This document shows positions 16,033 through 25,192 of a stretch of 64,000 nt of DNA, piece by piece. Position 1 is the first letter of the stretch. Every line of letters begins with the position of its first letter. A program made the translations under genes and the position numbers. The stretch lies in NCBI RefSeq assembly GCF_016859125.1, contig NZ_CP069338.1, forward strand, positions 11,783,501 through 11,847,500. Direction: 5' to 3'. The notes under the pieces were generated by a model. The model was not told the origin of the DNA. It saw only the letters and a list, made by a program, of their open reading frames with translations, and did not search any database. The DNA comes from Archangium violaceum (GTDB lineage: Bacteria > Myxococcota > Myxococcia > Myxococcales > Myxococcaceae).

Positions 16033-16776
16033 TCACGACTCGTGAGAGAAGTGCGGCACGGACACGATTTCGTCGAGAAGGGTCACCGGCCTACCTGAAT
16101 GGTCGGTCGCGAGGTGGACGACCTTGGCCTCGGGGAAGCGGAGCAGGTAGTCGTTGGCGTGGGTGGGCTCGTTGTCGAAGGCGGCGATGAGCGTCCCCAT
16201 CTCCCCCAGCCGGGCGTGGGCTTCGCGCTTGAAGGCGTCGTCATTGTCACGCTCGGAAGGCTTCATGAGCAGCTCCACCCGCCCCTCTCCAGGCACGGCC
16301 AGGCCGTTGCGACGCATGGACTCCACGGTACCCGCCCGCATGCCCTCGTGGCGGCCGGTGACGTAGACCAGGCGCGCCCCGGTGGCCACCACCGCATGGG
16401 TGAAGGCCGCCGCCCCGTGGATGGCCACGTCGTCCACGCAGTAGTCGCTGGTGAAGAAGTGCTCCAGCCAGAAGCTCCGGACCGCGTCGTAGAGGCCCTC
16501 CACCTCCTCCTCCGACAGGCCACAGTTGCGCATGGCCCCTCGCATGTCGAAGCCGCTCTCCCAGTGGTGCGGCTCGCAGGCGCTCAACTTCTCCACCGCA
16601 CGGGCCAGACCGAACTCGCGGAGGATGCGGGCCTGACGGGGGCGGTTGTCGAAGAGGGTGGAGTCCAGGTCGAACGCGAGCACCGCCTGGGTGCCCAGCG
16701 AACGTGCCTGTTCCAGGATGTCGCGCAATGTGCGCTGCCAGCCCTCCCTCACACGGGTTCTCAGGTCCGAAGCCAT
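16033..16776 (-). CDS. HAD-like phosphatase family protein
   Basis: The 247-residue soluble protein has HAD motif I as LAFDLDSTLFDN (about 35-46) with both Asp residues. Motif II is RLVYVTGRHEGM and motif IV is LIAAFDNEPTHANDY. A helical cap lies between motifs I and II. This resembles HAD proteins of unknown substrate that act on small phosphorylated molecules. ATG at 16776 has a weak ribosome site (AAAGGGCC). It lies between the pdh operon and an unknown membrane protein, on the same strand as both. Confidence 0.78.
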   Translation of the reverse strand: MASDLRTRVREGWQRTLRDILEQARSLGTQAVLAFDLDSTLFDNRPRQARILREFGLARAVEKLSACEPHHWESGFDMRGAMRNCGLSEEEVEGLYDAVRSFWLEHFFTSDYCVDDVAIHGAAAFTHAVVATGARLVYVTGRHEGMRAGTVESMRRNGLAVPGEGRVELLMKPSERDNDDAFKREAHARLGEMGTLIAAFDNEPTHANDYLLRFPEAKVVHLATDHSGRPVTLLDEIVSVPHFSHES

Positions 16777-16826
16777 GGCCCTTTGTATAGGGCACGCGGG
16801 CCCCACCTCGCGCGGAATTCCGCCAA

Positions 16827-18386
16827 TCAGGCGGCCGAGCGCAGGGGCTCGGGGCGATGGGGCTGTTCCGGGTACAGCCGGAGCATCCGTTTGATGCCGT
16901 TGCGGTCCAGGACGAGCCGGACGAGCTGCAACGAGCCCCGCTCCTGTCCCGCCTCGTGGACGATGAAGCGGAAGGCCATGTCCACCTGGTAGCTCTTGGC
17001 CCCGCGCACCCGCCCCACGGAGAAGTCCTCCAGGTCCACGTACTCCAGCGCGTACTCGGGCTCGTCCATGTCGCGCAGGAAGCGCTCCACGTTGAGCCGG
17101 ATGATGTCCGTGATTCCGCTCACCCCGCGCTCGGTGCGAGGCAACAGCTCCACGTCCAGCACCACCTGCTTCTGGTAGCGGATGACCGTCTCGGTCAGCT
17201 CGCCCTGGGACACGGTGATGAAGTCGTCACGGGAGCGCAACGCGGCCACCTCCACGGGCACGCGCACCGCGCGCCCGTAGTCCACCTTCTCCTCGCAGGT
17301 GCCCAGGCACCGCTCCGTCACCGGATCCACGATGCGGGCCGTCCGGTCGTACAGGTGCCGCGACGCGACCTGGCTGAAGATGCGCCGCATGCCTTCCTTG
17401 ATGCGGTCCTTCATCATGTAGCCCACCACCATGATGAGGAAGAAGTTGAGGCTCACCTGCGTGTAGCGGACCTGCGCCCAGAAGGCGACCGCGGTGGCGA
17501 AGGACATCGCCACACCCGCCGCGAGCGCGAACAGCACCTCCTCCCAGCCCTGGCGCTTCTGCGCCCGCCGCGCCGACAGGAAGAGGATGTTCATGCAGAA
17601 CTTCTTCAGGAAGCCGAACCGGTGCATGTACTCCTCGTTGTCACCGGTGGGGCTGATGACCGAGCGCAGCTGGTTCGCCTTGCGGTACTCCTCCTCGCGC
17701 AGCACCTCGTCCATCAGTTCCTTGCGCACCTCGATGTAGACGCCCGAGCGGGGCAGCGCGTCCATGTCCGCCACGGCCTTGCGGAAGAACTGCTCCACCG
17801 TGAGGCTCAGGTACTCGTCCACCAGACGGATGGAGGCGCGCGTCTTCTCCTGCAGCCGGTAGCGGTTGGCCGAGCGCGCCCACGCGCGGAAGCGCTCCAG
17901 CACCTTGCGCGCCCCGTCCGCCGCCGCTCGCGCCTCGCCCTCCAGCCGATCGCACACCCCGTCACCCGGGCTCCGGCTCAGACCCTCGCACTGCTCGTCC
18001 ACGCCGTTGGCGAAACGCCGCAGCGCCCCGCGGAAGATGCAGGACAACAGCTTCGCCTGGTAGACGAGCTCCGACTCGCTGACGAGCCCCGTGAGCAGCC
18101 CCGCCTCCAACCGCGCGAGCGGCGCGCTGTCCGTGCTCAACAGCTCCGCCAGGCTCAGCACCGGCGTCTTGAAGCGCACGTAGTTGTGGATGTCCGCGTA
18201 GAAGTTCGCTCGCGGGTACGTCTCCGAGTCGATGTTCAGGCTCGCTGGCAGGAAGACGTACGTCTCGACGAGATAACGCGTCTCGTCATCCGCCCCGGAG
18301 GGTTGATACTCGAGCTTGATCTCGAACTGCTTCCGGTCGTGGACGTCGAGCCGGGTCTGCAGCAAGGGTGCGGGGGCCTGGGACAC
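16827..18386 (-). CDS. Unknown two-TM membrane protein with large soluble flanks
   Basis: The 519-residue protein starts with GTG at 18386. Residues 1-280 appear soluble and largely helical in the middle (EYLSLTVEQFFRKAVADMD). Two membrane helices follow (about 281-305, WEEVLFALAAGVAMSFATAV, and about 310-325, VSLNFFLIMVVGYMM). A C-terminal soluble region of about 190 residues looks beta-rich (VSGITDIIRLNVERFLRDMD, YALEYVDLEDFSVG). There is no signal peptide. The short loop between the helices implies that both flanks lie on the same side, probably the cytoplasm. I do not recognise the family or a catalytic motif. It lies 50 bases upstream of the HAD-like gene and may be co-transcribed with it. 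Confidence 0.75.
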   Translation of the reverse strand: MSQAPAPLLQTRLDVHDRKQFEIKLEYQPSGADDETRYLVETYVFLPASLNIDSETYPRANFYADIHNYVRFKTPVLSLAELLSTDSAPLARLEAGLLTGLVSESELVYQAKLLSCIFRGALRRFANGVDEQCEGLSRSPGDGVCDRLEGEARAAADGARKVLERFRAWARSANRYRLQEKTRASIRLVDEYLSLTVEQFFRKAVADMDALPRSGVYIEVRKELMDEVLREEEYRKANQLRSVISPTGDNEEYMHRFGFLKKFCMNILFLSARRAQKRQGWEEVLFALAAGVAMSFATAVAFWAQVRYTQVSLNFFLIMVVGYMMKDRIKEGMRRIFSQVASRHLYDRTARIVDPVTERCLGTCEEKVDYGRAVRVPVEVAALRSRDDFITVSQGELTETVIRYQKQVVLDVELLPRTERGVSGITDIIRLNVERFLRDMDEPEYALEYVDLEDFSVGRVRGAKSYQVDMAFRFIVHEAGQERGSLQLVRLVLDRNGIKRMLRLYPEQPHRPEPLRSAA

Positions 18387-18466
18387 ACCCGCACTCTAGG
18401 TCACGGGACTGTCACGGCCTAGTGACCCCCGGGCCAACGCAAGGGGCCGATGACCGGTGGACAACC

Positions 18467-19864
18467 CTACCCCTGCGTGCCGGTCCGGGAGGACTCCCGC
18501 TCCTCGGCGGGGACACTCGTTGGAGCCACAACCGCCGGAGCCGTCTGGGCCGCGTGCGCCTTGGGGCGGGCGTTCCACAGGGTGAGCATGAGGACGGCGC
18601 CAATGGCCGAGAAGCCAATCATGCTCGGACCCCAGGCGCCCCAGCCGAAGTGGTCCAGCATCCAGCCCATGCCGACACCCACCACGGAGCCCCCCACGTA
18701 CTGCATGCCGTCGAACATGCCCGCCGCCGTGGCCGCGGCCTTCTTCCCACCGAAGTCCATGGACGAGGTACCCGACAGCATCGAGTGCACGATGCTGATG
18801 GAGAACGAGTTCACCACGAAGGCGGCGATGACCAGGTTGATGCTCGGGGCCTTCCAGATGACGGCCATGCACGCCACCTGGAGCATGTAGCCGATGAAGG
18901 CCACCGGCGGCCGGCGCGCCTTGAAGAGCAGGTCGGACATGAAGCCCGCGACGAAGGCCCCCGCGATGCCCGCGAGCACCACACCCGTGGCGCCCTTCTG
19001 GAAGATGGGGCTGTCGAGCGACAGATTCTGCGCCTCCTGCATGTAGCGGGGGAACCACTGCTCGAAGCCGTGGCGGACGAAGCCGGTGCAGAACTCGGCC
19101 GCCGCGATGGTGATCATGACGGGGTTGGTGAAGACGACCTTCGCCACGTACTTGAAGTCCACCTTGCCGGTGTACCCGCTGGAGGCGTCCGCCGTGTCCA
19201 GCGCGGGCAGGCCCGCCTCGTCCGGCGCGTCACGCACCCACAGGAAGGTGAGCAGCCCCAGCGTCGTCATCACCAACGCGGGCACGAAGAAGACGAACTG
19301 CCAGGGCAGCGCCAGCACCAGCAGCGGCCCGATGAAGTAGATGAGCGCCCGGCCACCCTGGATCATCGAGCCGAAGATGGCGGAGAACACGCCGCGCTCG
19401 CTGATGTGGAACCAGCCCGAGTTCACCTTGATGAGCGCCAGGGCCGAGTAGGACTGGAAATACATGTTCAGCGACCAGACCGTGGCCAGGTAGCCGAGCA
19501 GCAACGTCCCCGTGCCCAGGAAGCCCAGGTACGCGCCCAGGCCGAAGGCGAGGTTGAACACCACCGCGCCGCCCGCGCCCACCAGCATCGCCCTGCGTCC
19601 ACCGATGCGGTCCGCCAGCGGCCCGTTGAAGATGGCGGACACACCATAGATGAAGGTGGCCGCGCTGATGATCGCGCCCACCTGCGCCTTGTTCCAGCCG
19701 TACGTCTCCGACAGCTTCGCGTTGGCGAAGGAGAAGTTGTAGCGGCCCATGTACATGGCCGCGTACATGGTTCCGAGCGTGAGCCAGTTCTGGGCCCGGC
19801 GGAAGCGGAAGGCCCGCGAATACTCCGGCCGCGGTGTCGAGGACGAGGGGGCTGCGTCGTGCAT
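18467..19864 (-). CDS. MFS transporter, organophosphate:phosphate antiporter (OPA) type
   Basis: The 465-residue inner-membrane protein has about 12 membrane helices. The RYNFSFA segment near the first helix and FNGPLADRIGGRRAML between helices 2 and 3 resemble the GlpT/UhpT/UhpC (OPA) branch of the major facilitator superfamily, which exchanges phosphorylated sugars or glycerol phosphate for phosphate. The substrate here is unproven. ATG at 19864 is preferred because the helical bundle starts soon after; 13 more in-frame codons upstream lack support. The tail is Ala/Pro/Ser-rich. It follows the Nudix gene by 54 bases on the same strand. Confidence 0.85.
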   Translation of the reverse strand: MHDAAPSSSTPRPEYSRAFRFRRAQNWLTLGTMYAAMYMGRYNFSFANAKLSETYGWNKAQVGAIISAATFIYGVSAIFNGPLADRIGGRRAMLVGAGGAVVFNLAFGLGAYLGFLGTGTLLLGYLATVWSLNMYFQSYSALALIKVNSGWFHISERGVFSAIFGSMIQGGRALIYFIGPLLVLALPWQFVFFVPALVMTTLGLLTFLWVRDAPDEAGLPALDTADASSGYTGKVDFKYVAKVVFTNPVMITIAAAEFCTGFVRHGFEQWFPRYMQEAQNLSLDSPIFQKGATGVVLAGIAGAFVAGFMSDLLFKARRPPVAFIGYMLQVACMAVIWKAPSINLVIAAFVVNSFSISIVHSMLSGTSSMDFGGKKAAATAAGMFDGMQYVGGSVVGVGMGWMLDHFGWGAWGPSMIGFSAIGAVLMLTLWNARPKAHAAQTAPAVVAPTSVPAEERESSRTGTQG

Positions 19865-19918
19865 GGCGCCGGGCACCCTACCCGCCCGGCGCGCTCCCGA
19901 CAATCACACCCGCCTGGT

Positions 19919-20593
19919 TCACGCCTGCTCGGCGAGCAACCGCAGGATGGCGATCTCCGTCTTCGCGTCAGGAACATCCCCGCGCCGGCACATGGCCAGC
20001 AACTCGCGGATGGGCCTCCACTGAAGCTGCGTGCCCTCCTCGAGAGGAGAACCATCCCCCCGCGGCACGCCCTGCTCCTTGCCCGTCACGTCCACCGCCG
20101 CCGGGAAGACCTTCTCCGACAGGATGCCCGGCGCCAGGAAGAAGCCCGCCCCCAACAGCTGGATCTCCTCCGGCTTCACGTCGAAGCCGGCCTCCTCGCG
20201 GACCTCCTCGGCCGCCCGGTGCCGCAGCCCCGCCTCGCCCTTGTCCTCCGGCTCCAGCAGCCCCGCGACGATCTCCTCCACCCGCAGGTACGTCGCCCCA
20301 TCCGGCACCGTCATGTCCTTGCCGCGCCGGAAGTATGCCGCCGGCCGCAGGTTCATCCGCGTCAGCACCTCCAACCCCGACGCACCGCGGCGAAACACCA
20401 GCACCGTCACCGCGTCCAGCCGCGGCCGATCCACCACATCCACCCGGTACACCTTGGAGGCCGTCCCGTCGGCCCGCCGGTTCTGGCACCGCAGCCGCCG
20501 CACCCGCAGGAAGCCCTCGTCACATTTCGCGGTGGACGTGAAATCCTCGATAATCTCGATATCCGTCACGGAAGAATGACTGCTCGAACGCAT
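19919..20593 (-). CDS. Nudix hydrolase
   Basis: The 224-residue protein carries a Nudix box in GEAGLRHRAAEEVREEAGFD (about 120-139), matching GX5EX7REUXEEXGU. The preceding strand VTVLVFRRG and following segments fit the ADP-ribose pyrophosphatase-like branch, which cleaves nucleoside diphosphates linked to another group. The N-terminal extension (EDFTSTAKCDEGFLRVRRLR, residues 16-35) is also typical of that branch, but the exact substrate is unknown. It diverges from the 5'-nucleotidase gene, which also acts on nucleotides, though on the cell surface. Confidence 0.85.
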   Translation of the reverse strand: MRSSSHSSVTDIEIIEDFTSTAKCDEGFLRVRRLRCQNRRADGTASKVYRVDVVDRPRLDAVTVLVFRRGASGLEVLTRMNLRPAAYFRRGKDMTVPDGATYLRVEEIVAGLLEPEDKGEAGLRHRAAEEVREEAGFDVKPEEIQLLGAGFFLAPGILSEKVFPAAVDVTGKEQGVPRGDGSPLEEGTQLQWRPIRELLAMCRRGDVPDAKTEIAILRLLAEQA

Positions 20594-20668
20594 GCCTGTT
20601 CCCTTACCGGAAGAGCCTGACGCAGGGGCGTTGCTTGCTCACCTTCTGAGGATCCCGTACCTTGCGCC

Positions 20669-20681
20669 GTCGTCTAGCGGT
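20669..20681 (+). other. 13-base tRNA-Glu-like fragment in a divergent promoter region
   Basis: GTCGTCTAGCGGT here matches the D-arm region of the tRNA-Glu genes at 8158 and 8280 exactly. No acceptor or anticodon stem follows, so it is not a tRNA. It may be a remnant of a partial copy or chance. It lies 33 bases before the 5'-nucleotidase start, in the 120-base gap between divergent genes. Confidence 0.3.
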
Positions 20682-20713
20682 CAAATTCTTCAAGCCCCCC
20701 GGATCCGCCCCCG

Positions 20714-23086
20714 ATGCGACGTCTCCTGCTGGGACTCCTCTGTGCGCTGACCTGCGCCTCGTGCATGCCCGTGATGGAGGGCCAGGAGATCGATCTCCGC
20801 GGCCAGGAAGTCCGGCTGACCCTACTGCACACCTCTGACATCCACTCGCGGCTCATCCCCTACGACTTCGCTCCTTTGAAGACGGATACGGACCTCGGAA
20901 TCATCCCCGAGGCGGGTCCCTTCGGTGGGGCCACCCGCATGGGGGCCGTGCTCAAGCGCGAGCGCGCCCGCTCCGAGCGCGTGCTGCACCTGGACTCGGG
21001 CGACTGCTTCCAGGGCGCGCCCATCTTCAACGTCTTCAGCGGCGAGGCCGAGTTCCGCTTCCTGTCCAAGATGAACCTGGACGCGGCGGTGATCGGCAAC
21101 CACGAGTTCGACGCCGGCCTGCTCAACTTCGTCCAGAAGGCGCGCGACTTCGCCAAGTTCCCGCTGATGGCCGCCAACTACGCCTGGGACAGCCCCAAGG
21201 ATCCCGGCAACGCCGAGGCCGCGCTCAACAGCACCCCGTATGTCATCCGCAACGTCCAGGGTCTGAAGGTGGGCATCATCGGCATGGCCAACATCTCCTC
21301 GCTCAACTCGATCGTGGAGGGTGGCAACTCGCTGCAGGTCACCCCGCTCGAGCAGAACGAGGCGGCGCGGGCCTATGTGGAGATCCTCCGCCCGGTGGTG
21401 GATCTGATCGTGGTGGTCAGCCACCTGGGCCTCACCGAGGACCAGGATCTCATCCGCGGCTACGAGGCCTATTACGAGTACGAGCGCGCCCGGCCCTTCA
21501 TCGAGCGCGATCACGACCGCTGGCAGCTCCTCGAGTGGGCCGACCCCGACCTGGAGGGCAACCCCAAGGCGGTGGTGAAGGTGTTCATCCCCGGCGTGTC
21601 CGGCCTGGACGTGGTGCTCGGCGGCCACCTGCACGTGGTGCTCAACCCGCCGCAGCAGCTCGCCGATCCCAGCGGCCGCAAGGTGATCCTCGCGCACTCG
21701 GGTGCCTTCGCCAAGTACGTGGGCCGGTTGGATCTGGTGGTGAAGGTCCCGAAGGACGAGGACCGGACGCTGGATGGCGCCGAGGTGATCAGCAACTCCT
21801 ACCGCGTCTCCCCGCTGGACGGCATGTGGTGCAACGACGCCATGCGCGCGTACTACCAGGACAACTTCTGGGACCCCGGCCAGTTCATCAACGCCCCGGG
21901 CGTGCGCGAGGCGCTCGCGAAGTGCCAGGAACAGGAGGACCGGGAGACCACGGACCTCTTGCAGCCCTACCTGCTGGGCATGGACTTCAACCTCCAGCTC
22001 ACCTCCATCTTCTCCTACGCGCCCACCGACGTGTCGCGCCGCAATACGTCCACGGGCGGTGACTCGCCGCTGGGCAACATCACCGCGGACTCCATGCGCA
22101 AGCGCCGCGCCGTGGAAGCGGAGATGGCCCTCACCAACTCGCTCGGCATCCGCGACAGCCTCTACGCGGGCGTGGTGACGCAGGAGTCCATGTTCAACGT
22201 GTTCCCGTTCGAGAACACCATCAACATCATGTACCTGTCGGGCACGGAGATTCAGGAGATGTTCGACTTCGTGGCCGAGCGCTCCGCCGAGCGCGGCTGC
22301 GTCAGCCAGGCGCAGATCTCCGGCGCGCGCTTCACCATGGACTGCGCCCAGGTGCAGCTCAACGATCTGCGCATCCCCTGCGACCCGGCGAAGAACGCCA
22401 CGGACTGCCCGCGGGAGGGCCGCGAGGGCCACGCGCCCTGGCAGTGCCTCCAGGACCAGGACGGCGACCGCTGCTACGCCCACCCCGCCACCGACGTCTC
22501 CATCAACGGCAGCCCCATCAACGCCAACGGCATGTACCGCGTGGCGGTGAACGACTACATCGCCAAGGGTGGCTCGGGCTTCAGCGTCCTCAAGCGCAAC
22601 ACCACCCGCGTGGAGACGGGCATCTCCCTGCGCGACTCGCTCATCGGCTACATGCAGGGCTTCTGCAACTGCGACGACATCAACGCGGGCCGGACGACCT
22701 CCTCGACGGGCGAGCGCTGCGGCTCGCTCGTGGACGGCGAGTGGAAGGTCAGCACGCAGCTCATCAACTACTGCCAGCAGGCCCAGGCGTTCGAGGACGC
22801 GCTGGCGCGCAAGCTGGGTGACTGCACCTGCCGGGAGCTCCTCTCGCTCCCCGAGGACGCGGCCGAGCGCTGCCACGTGGAGGGCCTCACGCCGGAGAAG
22901 ATCCGCGACGCGTGCAACGTGCCCCAGGGCCCGTACACCGGGCGCTGCTACTGCCGCGAGGCGCTGGCGGGTGCCCAGGAGTGCGGCTCGGTCACCCTGC
23001 AGCTGAGGAACTTCTGTGAGAACCCGACCGAGATGCCCGTTGCCAACGCCATCGAGGACGGCCGCATCGGCCGCAAGGTGAAGTGA
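20714..23086 (+). CDS. 5'-nucleotidase-family surface lipoprotein with Cys-rich C-terminus
   Basis: The 790-residue protein has a lipoprotein signal ending LTCASC, so it should be lipidated and held in an envelope membrane. Metallophosphatase motifs are clear: LLHTSDIHS, DSGDCFQG, VIGNHEFDAG, VVVSHLGLT and VLGGHLHVV. The 5'-nucleotidase C-terminal domain follows (NVFPFENTINIMYLSG, YRVAVNDYIAKGGSGF). This fits the UshA/5'-nucleotidase family, which hydrolyses nucleotides or sugar nucleotides outside the cytoplasm. Unusual features are a Cys-rich insertion (about residues 525-600) and a final region of about 130 residues with three CxC...C...C repeats (FCNCDD, DCTCRE, RCYCRE). Its stop overlaps the next lipoprotein gene, so the two are coupled. 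Confidence 0.9.
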   Translation: MRRLLLGLLCALTCASCMPVMEGQEIDLRGQEVRLTLLHTSDIHSRLIPYDFAPLKTDTDLGIIPEAGPFGGATRMGAVLKRERARSERVLHLDSGDCFQGAPIFNVFSGEAEFRFLSKMNLDAAVIGNHEFDAGLLNFVQKARDFAKFPLMAANYAWDSPKDPGNAEAALNSTPYVIRNVQGLKVGIIGMANISSLNSIVEGGNSLQVTPLEQNEAARAYVEILRPVVDLIVVVSHLGLTEDQDLIRGYEAYYEYERARPFIERDHDRWQLLEWADPDLEGNPKAVVKVFIPGVSGLDVVLGGHLHVVLNPPQQLADPSGRKVILAHSGAFAKYVGRLDLVVKVPKDEDRTLDGAEVISNSYRVSPLDGMWCNDAMRAYYQDNFWDPGQFINAPGVREALAKCQEQEDRETTDLLQPYLLGMDFNLQLTSIFSYAPTDVSRRNTSTGGDSPLGNITADSMRKRRAVEAEMALTNSLGIRDSLYAGVVTQESMFNVFPFENTINIMYLSGTEIQEMFDFVAERSAERGCVSQAQISGARFTMDCAQVQLNDLRIPCDPAKNATDCPREGREGHAPWQCLQDQDGDRCYAHPATDVSINGSPINANGMYRVAVNDYIAKGGSGFSVLKRNTTRVETGISLRDSLIGYMQGFCNCDDINAGRTTSSTGERCGSLVDGEWKVSTQLINYCQQAQAFEDALARKLGDCTCRELLSLPEDAAERCHVEGLTPEKIRDACNVPQGPYTGRCYCREALAGAQECGSVTLQLRNFCENPTEMPVANAIEDGRIGRKVK

Positions 23087-25110
23087 TGAAGATCCACTGG
23101 CTCCTCATGGCCGCGACCGCGGCCTCCGTGTCCGGCTGCTACAGCGTGGAATCGCCCGCGGCTTCACGCGTGGGCTCGTTCCAGGTGGCCGTGCAGACCA
23201 TCTCCGCGGTGGCCAGCAACGGCAGCCTCCAGCCGCTCTCCGTCGTCCCCTCCTGCATCAAACAGTATGGCACCCGGTTGGATCAGGTGCCGGCCGGGGT
23301 GCGCGGCACGAAGGACTGCCGCTACGTCGTCCCCAATGGCCAGGTGGAGCTGCGGGTGGACGTGCTCGCCCTGGACACGAGCGGCAGGATCTTCGCCTTC
23401 AACGGGCCGGTGGCCTTCAAGGTGGTGCCGGGCGACCTCTCCGGTGACTACTCGTATCACTGGGTGAATGTCGTCAATGGCCGCGGTGTGGGCACGCTGC
23501 GGGCCGAGCACGTCTATGGCGAGGTGCGCGTCTGGGCGCTGGACGAGCCCGTCGAGCCCAACTACACCGACGGCGGTATCGCGGGTGATCCGACGAAGCT
23601 CCCGACGGAGCCCTCCTCGCGCACCTACGCCGCTGGCGCCTCCGAGACGCTCTTCTTCCAGGAGCCCTCGCTGGCCACCATCCAGACGCCACGGATCTAC
23701 GACAACCGCGACTCGCCCTTCGCGGGGCAGTTCGTCACCTTCGGCCGCGCCCCCGAGTCCGGCTCCATCCAGTACCAGGACTGTCCGGACCGGGACCTGG
23801 ATGGCGACGGCAAGGTGGACCCCGAGCCGGCCAAGCCCGTCACGCTGCTCGTCACGGGGACGGATCCCTCCGGCTTCTTCGTCACGGACATCACCTCCTG
23901 CCCCATCCCCGAGGACACCAGCTCCGCCGCGCAGGTGAACGTGCCCGAGCCCAGTGGCTACCTGCCCGGAAGCTACGGCTCCATGTTCGTCTACAACTAC
24001 AACTTCCCCGAGGGACTCAACGCGGGCGATCTGTTGTGGACGCTGTCCGGCTCCGTCCAGGAGTTCACCTCCACCACGCAGATCACCTTCCCGTCGTGGA
24101 CGGTGCGTGAGCACGTGCGCCAGCTGCCCCCGGACCAGTGGAACAAGTACCTGGCGCTCAACCCACCGGTGGAGCTCAACCTCCGCCACTGCGGGCTGAA
24201 GAACCAGCTGTCCCCCCAGGGCGTCGACGTCCTCTGCGGCTACTACAACAGCAACCTGAAGCTGGAGAGCATGGAGTCGGGGCTCGTGAAGCTGCGCCGC
24301 GCTCGGTTCCCGAAGGTCTTCAAGAACTGCGACCTCAACGGCGATGGCGAGGTGCCCTTCTTCTGCAACAGCAGCGGCGCGTGGGTCCCCTGCGGCACCC
24401 CCGCCGAGCATGAGAAGCCGGAGATCCAGTGCAACATCGACTGCACCACCGGCTCCGGCGAACACCAGAACACCGTCTGCAGCGAGCTCACCCAGTTCAA
24501 CAGCTTCGGCCAGTTCGTGGTGGAGATGGCCGGCCCCGGGCCGCGCGAGGCCGGTCTGGATGACACGCTGCCCTCCCGCTGGCAGGAAGTCGTCCTCTCC
24601 AATACCGCCTCCAACAAGACCCGGACGGCCTACGAGGATGGCACGGAGGTGAGCGTCTGGTGCGACATGGATTCGTACTTCCGGTTCGGCACGACCACCG
24701 TCACCGCGACCCCCGATGACGAGCTGCTGCCGGCGAAGACGCGCAAGGACGTCATCATCGACAAGGGACAGGGCTTCGTGGCCTTCATGTCGCACCAGCC
24801 CCCGCCCTCGTCGCCGGGCACCCCCGCGCCGCGCTGCTACGTGTCGCGCAACACCCACTCCCGCGTGCTCGTCATGACGAAGGACGCCGTGCCTGAGTTG
24901 AAGGTGGACTGCGACGAGAACGATTCGAACGCGGAGCGCGCCCGGCAGTGCCGCTACCTGCACGCCGCCACCTATGACGTGGTGGGCCACCTCAAGCAGA
25001 TCCAGGCGGCACGGCCGCGCTGGATGGTGCTGCCGCGCGACGCGGACGACATCTGCTGCTACCCGGGTCCGGACATGCAGTGCCCGAGCCCGATCCAAAC
25101 TTGTAAGTGA
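23086..25110 (+). CDS. Large Cys-containing lipoprotein of unknown function
   Basis: The 674-residue protein has a lipoprotein signal (MKIHWLLMAATAASVSGC). The mature protein appears mostly beta and contains many cysteines, probably disulfide-bonded. Two Asp-rich loops (DRDLDGDGKVDPE and CDLNGDGEVPFFC) look like calcium-binding sites. I recognise no family. I chose ATG at 23086, which overlaps the previous stop as TGATG; a GTG at 23083 is also in frame. It sits between the 5'-nucleotidase and an outer-membrane barrel, so a surface complex with them is plausible. Confidence 0.8.
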   Translation: MKIHWLLMAATAASVSGCYSVESPAASRVGSFQVAVQTISAVASNGSLQPLSVVPSCIKQYGTRLDQVPAGVRGTKDCRYVVPNGQVELRVDVLALDTSGRIFAFNGPVAFKVVPGDLSGDYSYHWVNVVNGRGVGTLRAEHVYGEVRVWALDEPVEPNYTDGGIAGDPTKLPTEPSSRTYAAGASETLFFQEPSLATIQTPRIYDNRDSPFAGQFVTFGRAPESGSIQYQDCPDRDLDGDGKVDPEPAKPVTLLVTGTDPSGFFVTDITSCPIPEDTSSAAQVNVPEPSGYLPGSYGSMFVYNYNFPEGLNAGDLLWTLSGSVQEFTSTTQITFPSWTVREHVRQLPPDQWNKYLALNPPVELNLRHCGLKNQLSPQGVDVLCGYYNSNLKLESMESGLVKLRRARFPKVFKNCDLNGDGEVPFFCNSSGAWVPCGTPAEHEKPEIQCNIDCTTGSGEHQNTVCSELTQFNSFGQFVVEMAGPGPREAGLDDTLPSRWQEVVLSNTASNKTRTAYEDGTEVSVWCDMDSYFRFGTTTVTATPDDELLPAKTRKDVIIDKGQGFVAFMSHQPPPSSPGTPAPRCYVSRNTHSRVLVMTKDAVPELKVDCDENDSNAERARQCRYLHAATYDVVGHLKQIQAARPRWMVLPRDADDICCYPGPDMQCPSPIQTCK

Positions 25111-25133
25111 CGTAATGCCGTAACCGGAGTCGA

Positions 25134-25154
25134 GCGCCCCATTCCCAGGGGCGC
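25134..25154 (+). other. Hairpin in the gap before the beta-barrel gene
   Basis: GCGCCCC (25134-25140) and GGGGCGC (25148-25154) can pair with a 7-base loop. It lies between the lipoprotein stop and the barrel ribosome site, without a T tail. It could reduce read-through or stabilise mRNA ends; its role is unproven. Confidence 0.35.
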
Positions 25155-25192
25155 CGGGAGGAGCGGCCCCCCCGCCGCCCCTTGGAGGGAAT

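Noticed and set aside
18368-20620. Long plus-strand frame opposite the MFS and Nudix genes
   Set aside because: It is antisense to two clear conserved genes and has shadow-like composition.
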